From assembly GCA_009684525.1 (NCBI GenBank), contig WKKR01000001.1, positions 434,001-498,000 of the forward strand: a DNA stretch of 64,000 nt. Reading direction: 5' to 3'. This document shows positions 44,932 through 53,882 of this stretch, in pieces. The notes below the pieces were generated by a model. It was not told the DNA's origin. It searched no databases and worked only from the letters and a program-made list of their open reading frames with translations. The position numbers were made by a program, and so were the translations under genes. Within the stretch, counting starts at the first letter, position 1. Each line of letters begins with the position of its first letter. The stretch is from Geobacter sp. GTDB taxonomy: Bacteria > Desulfobacterota > Desulfuromonadia > Geobacterales > DSM-12255.

Positions 44932-46293
44932 CTATCGATCCGGTGTCCTGATCCCGTATTTTTCCATGCGATAGATCAGGGTATGGCGCGGAATCCTGAG
45001 GAATCGGGCCGCCGAGGTCTGGTTCCAGCCGTTCCGTTCCAGCGCCTCGATAACCACCTCCCGTTCCAGCTGCTCCAGGGGGTAGCCCTCGTCCGGGAGG
45101 TTGACGATGCGCGACCCCTCCCGCCGGGCTCCTCCCGAGCGGACCCGTTCGGGGAGATCGGCAACCGTGACCGTATCCCCCTGGCGCATGATCAGCATCC
45201 GCTCCACGGTGTTCTCCAGTTCCCGCACGTTGCCCGGCCAAGGGTAGCGGCTGAGCGCCTCGGTGGCCTCACGGTCGAAGGTGACATCGGGCGCGCCGTG
45301 CTGGGCACTGAAATGCCTCAGCAAAAGCGGGATATCCTCCCGCCGCTCGCGCAGGGGGGGAAGATGGATCGGGATCACCGCCAGGCGGTAGTAAAGGTCC
45401 TCGCGAAAGGCCCCGCTTTCGATCGCCTGTTCCAGGTCGGCATTGGTGGCGGTGATGACCCGCACATCCAGCCTGATCGGCGCGCTCCCCCCCACCGGTT
45501 CGACCATCCGCTCCTGCAGCACCCGCAACAGTTTGGGCTGCAGCTCCAACGGGAGATCTCCCACCTCGTCGAGAAAGATCGTCCCGCTTTCGGCATGCCG
45601 AAATCTGCCGGTCTTGTCGCGGATGGCACCGGTAAATGCCCCTTTCACATGGCCGAACAGCTCGCTCTCCAACAGGTCGCGGGGGATGGCGGCACAGTTG
45701 ATGGCAACGAACGGCCCGTCCCGACGGGAGCTCCGGGCATGGATCGCCCGCGCCACCAGCTCCTTGCCGGTCCCGGATTCGCCGGTGATCAGCACCGTGG
45801 CCTCGGTGTCGGCCACCTTTCGCACCATCTCGAAGACCCGCTCCATGGCGCGGGAGGTGCCGATGATCCGCTGGAAATCCTGGCGGTCGGTCAGTTCTTC
45901 CCGCAGCCGCCGGTTCTCCTCGGACAGCCCCCTCAGGTGCAGCGCCTTGGCAACGATCAGCTTCAGCTCGTCCCGCTTGAACGGTTTGGTGATATAGTCG
46001 TAGGCTCCGAGCTTCATCGCCTCCACCGCGGCGTCGACGGCACCAAAGGCGGTGATGATGATGACTAGGGTTTCGGGCGCCTGTTCCTTCACCTGGCGCA
46101 GCACCTGGAACCCGTCGATCCCGGTCATCTTCATGTCGGTGATCACCAGGGCGGGTGCATGTGCGGCAAAGAGCCTGAGCCCTTCCTCGCCGGAGGCAGC
46201 GGCCAGAACCTCATACCCCTCCTCCTCCAGGTTGTATTCCAGAACCCGGCGCAGCGATGCATCGTCGTCAATGACCAGGATGCGCGGCGTCAT
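44932..46293 (-). CDS. Sigma-54-dependent response regulator (NtrC/ZraR family)
   Basis: A 453-residue regulator with a receiver domain (about 1-120, Asp in LVITDMKMTG), an AAA+ sigma-54 activator domain (about 140-370; Walker A GESGTGKE near 172, GAFTGA loop near 218, Walker B TIFLDEVGDLPL), and a Fis-type helix-turn-helix at the C-terminus (ALERNGWNQTSAARFLRIPRHTLIYRMEKYGI). It overlaps the kinase gene by four bases and sits ten bases before the efflux-channel gene, so it probably controls this operon or other metal-responsive sigma-54 promoters. I did not find a clean -24/-12 element in front of the operon. Confidence 0.93.
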   Translation of the reverse strand: MTPRILVIDDDASLRRVLEYNLEEEGYEVLAAASGEEGLRLFAAHAPALVITDMKMTGIDGFQVLRQVKEQAPETLVIIITAFGAVDAAVEAMKLGAYDYITKPFKRDELKLIVAKALHLRGLSEENRRLREELTDRQDFQRIIGTSRAMERVFEMVRKVADTEATVLITGESGTGKELVARAIHARSSRRDGPFVAINCAAIPRDLLESELFGHVKGAFTGAIRDKTGRFRHAESGTIFLDEVGDLPLELQPKLLRVLQERMVEPVGGSAPIRLDVRVITATNADLEQAIESGAFREDLYYRLAVIPIHLPPLRERREDIPLLLRHFSAQHGAPDVTFDREATEALSRYPWPGNVRELENTVERMLIMRQGDTVTVADLPERVRSGGARREGSRIVNLPDEGYPLEQLEREVVIEALERNGWNQTSAARFLRIPRHTLIYRMEKYGIRTPDR

Positions 46294-47447
46294 GAGGTCT
46301 CCTCCCCCTGCGGCAGCGGCAGCGTGACCGTGAAGGTCGTCCCCTGCCCCGGCGTGCTCTCCACGCCGATGGTGCCGCCATGGGCCTCGATGATCTTCCG
46401 GGTTATGGCCAGGCCGAGCCCGGTCCCCTCTTCCTTGGTGGTATAAAACGGCTCGAAGATCCGGGCCAGGGCATCCGGACCGATACCGCTGCCGCTGTCG
46501 GCAAAGGCGACCCGGAGGGTCCCGGCCGCCTCATCGTGGGAGGCGCGGATGGCCATGCGTCCACCCGGCGGGGTTGCCTGCAGGCCGTTGAGCACGATAT
46601 TGAGGAATGCCTGCATCAGCTTCTCCCGGTCGCCGAACAGAGCGGGGAGCGCTACCCGGTCGAACTCCAGGGAAACCCCGCGCCGTCGCGCCTCGGCAGT
46701 CACCAGGGTGACCACGTTCTGCAGCTCGTCGCCGAGATCGCAGATGCGGCGTTCGGTCTTTTTCGTCCGCGCCAGCCGGAGAAAATCCTCCACCACCCGG
46801 TTCAGCCGCTCCGATTCCTTCACCAGGATCTCGACGAATTCGTACTTGCGATCGTCGGGCTGGTAATCGTCCTTGAGGATCTCGGCGGTCCCCCGGATGG
46901 AGCCGAGCGGATTGCGGATCTCGTGGGCCAGGACCGCAGTCATCTCCCCCAGGGTGGAGAGCCGCTCGGAACGTCTCAGCTGCTCCTCCAGCTCGATGAT
47001 CACCTCGGACTGGCGCTGCAGGTTGCTGCACGACTCCTCAAGCCCCCGGGCAGTCCGGCTCAGCTCCTCGGCGTAGCGTTTCTCCCGTTCCGAGAGCAGG
47101 CCGGTGATCCCTCCCACCACGTTGTAGAGGACGATCTCCAGGTATTTTTCCAGCTCCATGGTCAGGCGGTCCCCCCACTGGAACATCACGTGGGGAACAT
47201 AGATGATGCTGATGATGATGGAGGCGGTGAGCCCCCCCTTGAAGCCGAACCAGACGGCGGCCAGGATGATGGGGATATAGTAGAGACGCTGGAAGATATC
47301 GTGCAGCGCGGGATGATGGAGCGGGGTCGTATAATGTACCAGGGAGATTGCCACGATGGACGCCGCCACCACCCCGTAACGGAAACGGTTTTGCCGCTCT
47401 GTTGCCCCTGTCAGCGCCTGCGTCGTCTGGAACCCTGTGTCGGCCAT
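46290..47447 (-). CDS. Membrane sensor histidine kinase
   Basis: A 385-residue kinase with four or so N-terminal membrane segments (about 24-130; YYIPIILAAVWFGFKGGLTASI is a recognisable MASE-like stretch) and no large periplasmic domain. A coiled coil precedes the HisKA domain with VLAHEIRNPLGSI (phospho-His near residue 174). The HATPase_c domain has NIVLNGLQATPPGG, DSGSGIGPD and GTGLGLAITRKI. Its regulator partner overlaps by four bases, and the efflux genes follow. The signal is most likely envelope metal stress, sensed through the membrane part. ATG 47447 is chosen over upstream GTG-type codons. Confidence 0.9.
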   Translation of the reverse strand: MADTGFQTTQALTGATERQNRFRYGVVAASIVAISLVHYTTPLHHPALHDIFQRLYYIPIILAAVWFGFKGGLTASIIISIIYVPHVMFQWGDRLTMELEKYLEIVLYNVVGGITGLLSEREKRYAEELSRTARGLEESCSNLQRQSEVIIELEEQLRRSERLSTLGEMTAVLAHEIRNPLGSIRGTAEILKDDYQPDDRKYEFVEILVKESERLNRVVEDFLRLARTKKTERRICDLGDELQNVVTLVTAEARRRGVSLEFDRVALPALFGDREKLMQAFLNIVLNGLQATPPGGRMAIRASHDEAAGTLRVAFADSGSGIGPDALARIFEPFYTTKEEGTGLGLAITRKIIEAHGGTIGVESTPGQGTTFTVTLPLPQGEETS

Positions 47448-47540
47448 CGCATTCCCACCTCTGCCCTCTGCAATACACAACGCGTACCAGCGCATATCTC
47501 GTGGATTTCACACGCTATTCGCGGAATACCACAACCATTT

Positions 47541-47558
47541 CTGTAGAATATTCTACAG
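47541..47558. promoter_or_regulatory. Perfect palindrome upstream of the metal-efflux operon
   Basis: CTGTAGAATATTCTACAG is an 18-base perfect palindrome, 94 bases ahead of the kinase start. It is a likely binding site for a dimeric regulator. Twelve of its bases (AATATTCTACAG) recur at 13913-13924. Confidence 0.55.
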
Positions 47559-47610
47559 CAGAACGGGGAATATTCAACATCCTGGATACAACAATAAACC
47601 CGAAAAACAG

Positions 47611-47645
47611 GTAACCGCAGATGGACGCAGATAAACGCAGATAAC
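47611..47645. repeat. CGCAGATAA-type intergenic repeat
   Basis: CGCAGAT occurs three times with 9-10 base periodicity (CCGCAGATGG, ACGCAGATAA, ACGCAGATAA). Inverted relatives occur at 47681-47722. This is the kind of CGCAGAT-rich intergenic repeat I know from several Geobacteraceae and other genomes. Confidence 0.6.
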
Positions 47646-47671
47646 TTCACCCACGACTTCATCCCTTCGGT

Positions 47672-47722
47672 AAAAAAATCGCATTTATCCGCAGTTATCC
47701 GTTTTTATCTGCGGTTAAATGC
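47672..47722 (-). terminator. Terminator of gluQRS built from the intergenic repeat
   Basis: On the minus strand GCATTTAaCCGCAG pairs with CTGCGGaTAAATGC (one mismatch) around a 14-base loop, then G, A and seven T (47678-47672). It lies 22 bases behind the gluQRS stop. Confidence 0.75.
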
Positions 47723-47744
47723 TTTTTTAAAGTACTGCGGGATT

Positions 47745-48683
47745 TCAGGAGATGGAGAGCGGTGCTGAACTGCAGGGGACCAAGGAAGGATCGAACCGGG
47801 TAACACCCCAAGCCAGCACTTCGGCAGGGGGAGCGGTTTCAAGGTCCAGAGGCAGCCGCTGGCCGAGGAAACGGAGGGCCGCACAGAGGAGAGCGGAAGC
47901 GGAAGGTTGCTGGTCGCCGCCTCCCGTAAGGGAGACGGCATTGTCGCGCTTGGAGAGTTTGGCGCTGCCCGGCCCGGTCACCAGCGGCAGATGGCCGTAG
48001 ACGGGAGAATCGCAGCCGAGTAGCCGCTGCAGCAGGATCTGGCGTGGCGTAGAGGAGAGGAGATCGGCGCCCCGCACCACCTGGGTCACCCCCTGGGCCG
48101 CGTCGTCCACCACCACGGCGAGCTGGTAGGCGAACAGGCCGTCGGCCCGCTTCACCACGAAATCGCCGCAGGCCGTAGCCAGGTCGAAACGCTGCTCCCC
48201 CAGGAACAGGTCGTGGAAAACGGTCTCCTCTTCCCCCACCCGCACCCGGAAGGAGCGGGCCGTCTTGCCGGGAGAGAGCCCGCCCCGGCAGGTGCCGGGA
48301 TAGACCGGTTCAACGTCGCCGTCATGGGGGGCGGAAGCGGTACGGGCGATCTCAGCCCGCGAGCAGCCGCAAGGATAGGCATGCCCCTCTGCCAGGAGCC
48401 GCGAGAGAACAGCCTCGTACGCCTCGTCCCGGCTGCTCTGCCGGAGCACCGGACCGTCCCAGGCAAAGCCGAGCGTCTCCAGGGTCCGCAGGATGTCGTC
48501 GGCCATGCCCGGAACCACCCTGGGCCGGTCCAGGTCTTCCATCCGGACGAGCCAGAGCCCCCCTGCCCGCTTCGCCATGACATAGCTCCCCACGGCCGCA
48601 ACCAGGGAGCCGATGTGGAGCGGACCGGTGGGAGACGGCGCGAACCGGCCGACGACCGGCCTGTTTTCGGGGGAATGGGTCAT
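47745..48683 (-). CDS. gluQRS: Glutamyl-Q tRNA(Asp) synthetase
   Basis: A 312-residue truncated glutamyl-tRNA-synthetase-like enzyme that attaches glutamate to queuosine in tRNA-Asp. It shows GRFAPSPTGPLHIGSLVAAVGSY with the HIGH-equivalent HIGS, the KMSKS-equivalent KLSKR, and the zinc site CGCS...YPGTC. It lacks the anticodon-binding domain of GltX, as expected at this length. Its presence agrees with the queuosine genes queD and queE at 20 kb. ATG 48683 is the best start by family alignment, though its ribosome site is weak. The next gene upstream is ppnP. Confidence 0.95.
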   Translation of the reverse strand: MTHSPENRPVVGRFAPSPTGPLHIGSLVAAVGSYVMAKRAGGLWLVRMEDLDRPRVVPGMADDILRTLETLGFAWDGPVLRQSSRDEAYEAVLSRLLAEGHAYPCGCSRAEIARTASAPHDGDVEPVYPGTCRGGLSPGKTARSFRVRVGEEETVFHDLFLGEQRFDLATACGDFVVKRADGLFAYQLAVVVDDAAQGVTQVVRGADLLSSTPRQILLQRLLGCDSPVYGHLPLVTGPGSAKLSKRDNAVSLTGGGDQQPSASALLCAALRFLGQRLPLDLETAPPAEVLAWGVTRFDPSLVPCSSAPLSIS

Positions 48684-48758
48684 GGGAAGGTGCCATGACC
48701 GTTGCCGGCGCCTCGGTTGCTCAAGAGGCGCCGGCAACGGTGCGAGAGTCTCAGGATC

Positions 48759-49073
48759 TTACGGCAGGAATGAGCAGCAGTAATCGGTAAGCGATAGGAC
48801 CCGCATGGTGAAGGAGGAGTTGGCCGGCACCTGAAAGGATTCGCCACCGCCGATCCGGTCCCAGCCGGTGCTCCCCGGCATCTTCAGGTCCAGCTCGCCG
48901 GAAAGGATCTCCATGATCTCGGCTGCGCCGGTCGAGAACTCGTATTCGCCCGGCTGCATGATCCCCAGGGTCTTCTTGGTGCCGTCGGGAAAAAGGAGGG
49001 TGCGGCTGGTGACGCCGCCGGCAAAATAGACATTTGCCTCGCGGACGATGGTGACATTGGTAAATTCTGACAT
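48759..49073 (-). CDS. ppnP: Pyrimidine/purine nucleoside phosphorylase, PpnP family
   Basis: A 104-residue cupin-fold protein (DUF1255, YaiE/PpnP family). It carries the family segments NVTIVREANVYFAGGVTSRTL, LGIMQPGEYEFSTGAAEIMEILSGEL and GGESFQVPANSSFTMRV. PpnP cleaves a broad range of nucleosides with phosphate in nucleotide salvage. ATG 49073 has a good AAGGAG site 7 bases upstream; the longer in-frame reading adds 26 unconserved residues. Standard length is 93-105 residues. Confidence 0.93.
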   Translation of the reverse strand: MSEFTNVTIVREANVYFAGGVTSRTLLFPDGTKKTLGIMQPGEYEFSTGAAEIMEILSGELDLKMPGSTGWDRIGGGESFQVPANSSFTMRVLSLTDYCCSFLP

Positions 49074-49163
49074 GCGCTGCTCCTTGTATCGTTTGGAAAT
49101 GTGCCCGCTTACCGGCTGCCCATAATCGCCCGATTTGACCGTCGATGTCAAGACGAAGCCGTG

Positions 49164-50213
49164 CTAGCGACCATGGCCCATGATCCGGCTGATCCGTTCT
49201 GAGGTGACCGGGTGGCTGGCAAACAGGTCGCCCAGGCTCGACTGTTCCTCCTCCCCACCCTTCTCTCCCCGTTTCCGGTCGTATTCGGCCTGGAGCCGGG
49301 CCAGCATGTCGGCATAACGCTGCCGCGGGATCCGCCGGCGCACCAGGTAGTCGACCGCGGCATCGTCGGCCTCGTATTCGAATTCGCGCGAATACCGGGC
49401 ATCGATCAGGCTGGTCGGGAGCGCGGCGGAGAGGGAGGTAATGGAGGTAACGTCACCGGTCACGGCGGCGATCAACAGGCCCGTGCCGGAGCTTTGCAGC
49501 ACGTGGCGCAGAATATGGCGGTTGCGGACATGGCCCGCCTCGTGGGCGAGCACTGCCACGATCTCCTCGTCGTTCTTCGCCAGCTTAACCAGGCCGTCGG
49601 TGATGACGATAGTGCCGCCGGGAAGGGCAAAGGCATTGGCGCCAATCCTGTCGCTCTTGCGGAAATCGAGGAGGTACTCCTGTCCGCCGGGGAGGTCCTG
49701 CCGCATCCGGCTGAACAGCGCGGTCAGCTCCTTCTTGCGCGATTCGGGGAGCTGCGACGGCTGCATCACCAGCTTGTCGAGAAATGCCAGGGACTCTTTC
49801 CCCAGGCTCTTCTCCGTGGCCGGGGGGATGGCGAATGCCACCTGTTTCGCGATCGCCGGGATACCGTATTTGATGAAGGCGGCAATCACCCCCACGGTGA
49901 GCACCAGGGCGAGCAGCGCCAGGGTCATGCTCCGTTCCCAGCGGTTGAGCAGCCGCTGGAACAGCCCACCGGTCTCGTCCCCCAGGGCGAGGTCGATGGC
50001 GGAATCGTTGATGATCTCGCACAGGGCGCCATCGGCGAATCGGAGCGAACGGCGGGTATCGCCCACCGGCGCCGAGACCTTGACCCCGGCAAGGAGATAG
50101 TGCCGCTCCAGGCCTTCGCCGCGCAGGATCAGCTCATCCCCGGAGCGGACCACCGACACCAGCGTGCGTGCCGAACTCTTGCCGTCGTAGAAATAGCCGT
50201 TGACCAGGCTCAT
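49164..50213 (-). CDS. M48-family membrane metallopeptidase
   Basis: A 349-residue zinc peptidase. The N-terminal cytoplasmic/adapter part (about 1-90) is followed by one transmembrane helix (about 95-118, MTLALLALVLTVGVIAAFIKYG). The peptidase domain has HEAGH near residue 221 and the third-ligand motif EYEADDAA near 285. It has the shape of HtpX/BepA-related proteins acting at the membrane or periplasm. The start overlaps the stop of the DUF898 gene (ATGA), the conserved pairing for this subfamily, so the two proteins probably work together. The substrate is unknown. Confidence 0.9.
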   Translation of the reverse strand: MSLVNGYFYDGKSSARTLVSVVRSGDELILRGEGLERHYLLAGVKVSAPVGDTRRSLRFADGALCEIINDSAIDLALGDETGGLFQRLLNRWERSMTLALLALVLTVGVIAAFIKYGIPAIAKQVAFAIPPATEKSLGKESLAFLDKLVMQPSQLPESRKKELTALFSRMRQDLPGGQEYLLDFRKSDRIGANAFALPGGTIVITDGLVKLAKNDEEIVAVLAHEAGHVRNRHILRHVLQSSGTGLLIAAVTGDVTSITSLSAALPTSLIDARYSREFEYEADDAAVDYLVRRRIPRQRYADMLARLQAEYDRKRGEKGGEEEQSSLGDLFASHPVTSERISRIMGHGR

Positions 50214-51511
50214 AGGGCGATGTCGATTCCGAACATATCGCCGATCTCCTCGCCGGCAGAGCCGACCGGGTCGGCAGCGGTGGCGGTGAAGGTCTCCAGG
50301 TCGTCGCTGAGATTGAGTGCCAGGTTGTCGAAGCGGTACCGGGCAAGCCGGATGGAGGCCCAGGGAATCAGGAGCCCCAGGGAGAAGATGATGGCCACGG
50401 CACTGGAAAGATAGAGCCATGCCATGTTCCGGACCCGCAGGGTGCTGACGAAGCGGCTCCCCTTGATCCGTGTCCTGTTCCAGGTGAGGTTTGCCAGCGC
50501 GGTCTGGACGTAGATGGCAAAATAGAGATAGATGGCGTTGATGGCGAGGAAAAAGATGATCACCAGGGCAGCGACCCCTTTCTTGATGGTCTCGTTGTCG
50601 CTCTCCATGTTGCCGAGGAAGAGCGGCGAAAATTCCCGCACCGTGGCGGAGAGGCAGAAGGCACCGACGGCGAACGCCGTTGCCAACAGCAGGAACCAGC
50701 CGATCGCCTTGAGAAAGACCAGGTAAAACTCCTTGGGCGTGGCGTCGAAGGTGCAGCCGGTCTTGCCGTAGGAGCTGTTCTCGATGACGAACCGCTTCTG
50801 GCGGTAGACCATGTAGGGGAGGATGAACCCGAGGGTGAAAGGGACCAGGATCGGCAGGCCGGCAAACACCAGATAGGCCTCGCGGTAGTCGGGACGGAAA
50901 TTGAAGCGGATGTTGCGGTGCGCGGAGTTGCGCTGGTTGAACATGTGGGAGCGGACGATCAGCCAGGGCATGGCGATGAAGAAGGTAAGACCGCAGATCC
51001 CCGACAGAACGGGGCTCACGTTGGTTCCAATGGTGTAGAGGATGAAGAACCCGGCACCGATCAGCCACCCCTTGAACAGGGCCATGGGATCGGCGAGATA
51101 CTCGAAGGAGGCGCTGTTGAGCAGGGTGTTGCCGTAGAAATAGCGCTTCTTGCGCACCTTGGCCCAGGCGGAATAGATGCCGAAGGAAAGCATCTTAAGC
51201 AGGGTGTTGACGATCCAGATGCCGAAATACTCGCGGGCATCGCCGTTAAAGGAAAAATGGAGCAGGCGCTGGGTGCGTGACCGGGGAGCTGCCGGGGGGG
51301 GCATCCCTTCGGGGGCGGCAGGTGATGGGGGTTGAGGCGGGGGGGGCGGCTCTGCAGCAGAGGCCGTGCCGACCTCCGTGATGGCGGCTGCCAGCTCGAA
51401 GGAGTTACGGCACGAAGGGCAGGTAGCCCTGACGACTCCATCGGGGATGGCCGACTCGTTCATGGCCCTGCTGTAGCCGCAATGCGGGCAGGTGATTGTC
51501 ACGCGAAGCAT
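50210..51511 (-). CDS. DUF898 (YjgN-like) membrane protein with zinc-ribbon N-terminus
   Basis: A 433-residue protein. The first 40 residues form an MJ0042-type zinc ribbon (CPHCGYSRAMNESAIPDGVVRATCPSCRNSF). A Pro-rich linker (about 50-80) leads to the DUF898 membrane domain with about eight to nine helices (FNGDAREYFGIWIVNTLLKMLSFGIYSAWAKVRKKRYFYGNT is the family entry motif). Function of DUF898 is unknown; E. coli YjgN is an uncharacterised inner-membrane protein. It is coupled by overlap to the M48 peptidase. Confidence 0.88.
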   Translation of the reverse strand: MLRVTITCPHCGYSRAMNESAIPDGVVRATCPSCRNSFELAAAITEVGTASAAEPPPPPQPPSPAAPEGMPPPAAPRSRTQRLLHFSFNGDAREYFGIWIVNTLLKMLSFGIYSAWAKVRKKRYFYGNTLLNSASFEYLADPMALFKGWLIGAGFFILYTIGTNVSPVLSGICGLTFFIAMPWLIVRSHMFNQRNSAHRNIRFNFRPDYREAYLVFAGLPILVPFTLGFILPYMVYRQKRFVIENSSYGKTGCTFDATPKEFYLVFLKAIGWFLLLATAFAVGAFCLSATVREFSPLFLGNMESDNETIKKGVAALVIIFFLAINAIYLYFAIYVQTALANLTWNRTRIKGSRFVSTLRVRNMAWLYLSSAVAIIFSLGLLIPWASIRLARYRFDNLALNLSDDLETFTATAADPVGSAGEEIGDMFGIDIAL

Positions 51512-51578
51512 CGAGCCCTCCCTGGAAACTGTTGATCCATGAAAGAGCTTATCGGCAGGTGGGATAAGCTACTGTAAC

Positions 51579-53882
51579 TCAGGCGGTACCAGCCAGTTCC
51601 AGCCGCCCGCCCCAGCGCCGGACCAGTTCGGCCCTGAGCCCGGCATGCTCCGGCAGGGCCAGTTCCGGGTCGCGCTCGACAACGGCGAACGCCTCTTTGC
51701 GGGCCTCTTCCAGAATCCCGGCATCGCGCAGGATATTGGCGATGCGGAAATCGGGCAGGCCCGACTGGCGGGTGCCGAGGAAATCGCCAGGTCCGCGGAT
51801 CGCCAGGTCCTCCTCGGCGATGCGGAAGCCGTCGGTGGTCGCCTCCATCACCTTGAGCCGCTGCTGGCCATCCTCGGAGAGCTTGTGGGAGGCGAGCAGG
51901 ATGCAGCGTGATTTGTCGCTCCCCCGCCCCACCCTCCCCCGGAGCTGGTGGAGCTGGGAGAGGCCGAACCGCTCGCTATGCTCGATCACCATCATCGTGG
52001 CATTGGGGACGTCGATCCCCACCTCGATCACCGTGGTCGCCACCAGGATATCCAGTTCGCGGACCTTGAAGGAGCGCATCACCGCCTCCTTCTCCTCCGG
52101 CTTCATCCGGCCGTGGAGGATGCCGATCCGCAGGTCGGGGAAGATATCGTTGGCCAGGTGCTCCGCCATCTGGGTGGCGGCCTTCAGGTCGCTCTTCTCC
52201 GACTCCTCCACCAGCGGGTAGATGACATAGGCCTGCCGCCCCTTGTGCACCTCCTCGCGGATGGCCGCGTAGACAAGGCTTCGCCGCGACTCGGCATAGA
52301 CCCTGGTCTCCACCGGGGTCCGGCCCGGCGGCAGCTCGTCGATCACCGACAGCGACAGGTCGCCGAACACGGTCATGGCCAGGGTGCGCGGGATCGGGGT
52401 GGCGGTCATGACCAGGATGTCCGGGTTCTCCCCCTTGCGGCGCAGGATGCCCCGCTGCAGCACACCGAAGCGGTGCTGCTCGTCCACAATCCCGAGCCCG
52501 AGCCGTTGGAACTCCACCTTTTCCTGGATCACCGCATGGGTGCCGACCACGATCCGGGCGTCGCCCGAGGCGATCTTTTCAAGCACCAGCTTGCGGCGGG
52601 CCCCCTTCAGGCCGGAGGTGAGCAGCACCACCGACACCCCCAGCTCCTCGCACCAGCGGTGGATGTTCAGGAAATGCTGCTCGGCCAGGATCTCGGTCGG
52701 AGCCATGATCGCAACCTGGTAGCCGTTTTCCACCGCCACCAGCGCCGCCATCAGCGCCACCAGTGTCTTGCCGCTCCCCACGTCCCCCTGCACCAGGCGG
52801 TGCATCGGATGGGGTGCCATCATGTCCTCCTTGATCTCGGTCAGGACCCGGCGCTGGGCAGCGGTGAGATGGAACGGCAGCCGCTCCAGGAGCGGCTTGG
52901 TATAGCGATGGGAAACGGTGAAAGAGATCCCCGGCTCCAGGGCGATCCCCCGCTTCTTCAGGGCAAGGCCCAGTTCCAGGAAGAAGAATTCGTCAAACAC
53001 CAGGGTCTGGTGGGCCGGGAATTCGCCCCGGTTCAGCCGGGCAAGGTCGGTGAACTCCGTGGGGAAATGGGTCTCCTGCATGGCCGTGGAGAGCGGAAGC
53101 AGGCCATGGCGCTGACGCAGCTTCTCCGGCAGCAGGTCCTCCACACAAGGGGCGAAGCGGTCCACCACCTCTTTCTGCACCTTGCGCATGATCTTCTGCG
53201 ACACCCCCTCGGTCAGCGGGTAGACCGGCACCACCCGGCCGAAGTTCACCGGGTCGCGCTCCATCACCGTTGCCAGGGTCTCCCCCTGCCCCAGCCAGTC
53301 CACATCCGGGTGGTGGACCTCCTTCTGGAAACCGTACTGGCCCACCTGGCCGGTGAATATCCCCTTGCGCCCCGGTCGCCAGGTCCGCTTGATGAAGACC
53401 GGGTTGAAGTGGAACCACTTGAGGTGGATGATGCCGGAGGCGTCCTGCACCACCGCCTCGAAGAAGCGGCGCCCCCCCTTGGTCGTCACGCTGTCGGCGG
53501 CCATGATCTCGCCGCTGAAGACCTGGATGGCGCCGGGGGCCAGCCGGGCGATGGGGACCAGGGTGCGGCGGTCCTCGTAGCGGTGCGGAAGCAGATAGAG
53601 CGCCTCCTCCACCGTGGTGATCCCCTTTTTCTTCAGGGTTTCTGCCAGCTTCGGCCCGACCCCCTTGATGAACTGGATGGAGGTCTCCAGGTTTTTGCGG
53701 TTGATGGACTGCTGCAGGGACGGCTCGGGAGGCGGCGGAGTCCCGCGCACCGGTGAGAGGACGAGCCGCCCCTCGCCGTCGATCTCAACGGAGAGACGGT
53801 CCCCCGGCTTCAGGCCGAGCTGCTGCACCAGTTCAGCGGGAATGGTCAGGATATTGTTGTCGGTGAGTGTGATAATGGGCAT
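51579..53882 (-). CDS. recG: ATP-dependent DNA helicase RecG with AbrB-like N-terminal extension
   Basis: A 767-residue protein, about 75 residues longer than E. coli RecG. Residues 1-48 look like a SpoVT/AbrB domain (ITLTDNNILTIPAELVQQLGLKPGDRLSVEI). The remainder is standard RecG: the OB-fold wedge domain, Walker A GDVGSGKT, Walker B box DEQHRFG, TATPIPRT, and the C-terminal helicase motifs QLRGRVGRG. RecG regresses stalled forks and branch-migrates Holliday junctions. ATG 53882 has no good ribosome site; no upstream in-frame codon fits better. The extension is discussed as a finding. Confidence 0.94.
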   Translation of the reverse strand: MPIITLTDNNILTIPAELVQQLGLKPGDRLSVEIDGEGRLVLSPVRGTPPPPEPSLQQSINRKNLETSIQFIKGVGPKLAETLKKKGITTVEEALYLLPHRYEDRRTLVPIARLAPGAIQVFSGEIMAADSVTTKGGRRFFEAVVQDASGIIHLKWFHFNPVFIKRTWRPGRKGIFTGQVGQYGFQKEVHHPDVDWLGQGETLATVMERDPVNFGRVVPVYPLTEGVSQKIMRKVQKEVVDRFAPCVEDLLPEKLRQRHGLLPLSTAMQETHFPTEFTDLARLNRGEFPAHQTLVFDEFFFLELGLALKKRGIALEPGISFTVSHRYTKPLLERLPFHLTAAQRRVLTEIKEDMMAPHPMHRLVQGDVGSGKTLVALMAALVAVENGYQVAIMAPTEILAEQHFLNIHRWCEELGVSVVLLTSGLKGARRKLVLEKIASGDARIVVGTHAVIQEKVEFQRLGLGIVDEQHRFGVLQRGILRRKGENPDILVMTATPIPRTLAMTVFGDLSLSVIDELPPGRTPVETRVYAESRRSLVYAAIREEVHKGRQAYVIYPLVEESEKSDLKAATQMAEHLANDIFPDLRIGILHGRMKPEEKEAVMRSFKVRELDILVATTVIEVGIDVPNATMMVIEHSERFGLSQLHQLRGRVGRGSDKSRCILLASHKLSEDGQQRLKVMEATTDGFRIAEEDLAIRGPGDFLGTRQSGLPDFRIANILRDAGILEEARKEAFAVVERDPELALPEHAGLRAELVRRWGGRLELAGTA

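Noticed and set aside
47462-47486. Sigma-54 promoter before the kinase gene
   Set aside because: On the minus strand TGGTACG and TTGCA are present but spaced about five bases too far apart for a -24/-12 element.
51948-53756. A 602-codon plus-strand open frame opposite recG
   Set aside because: His/Arg/Gln/Leu-rich composition typical of an antisense shadow; the minus strand encodes RecG helicase motifs.
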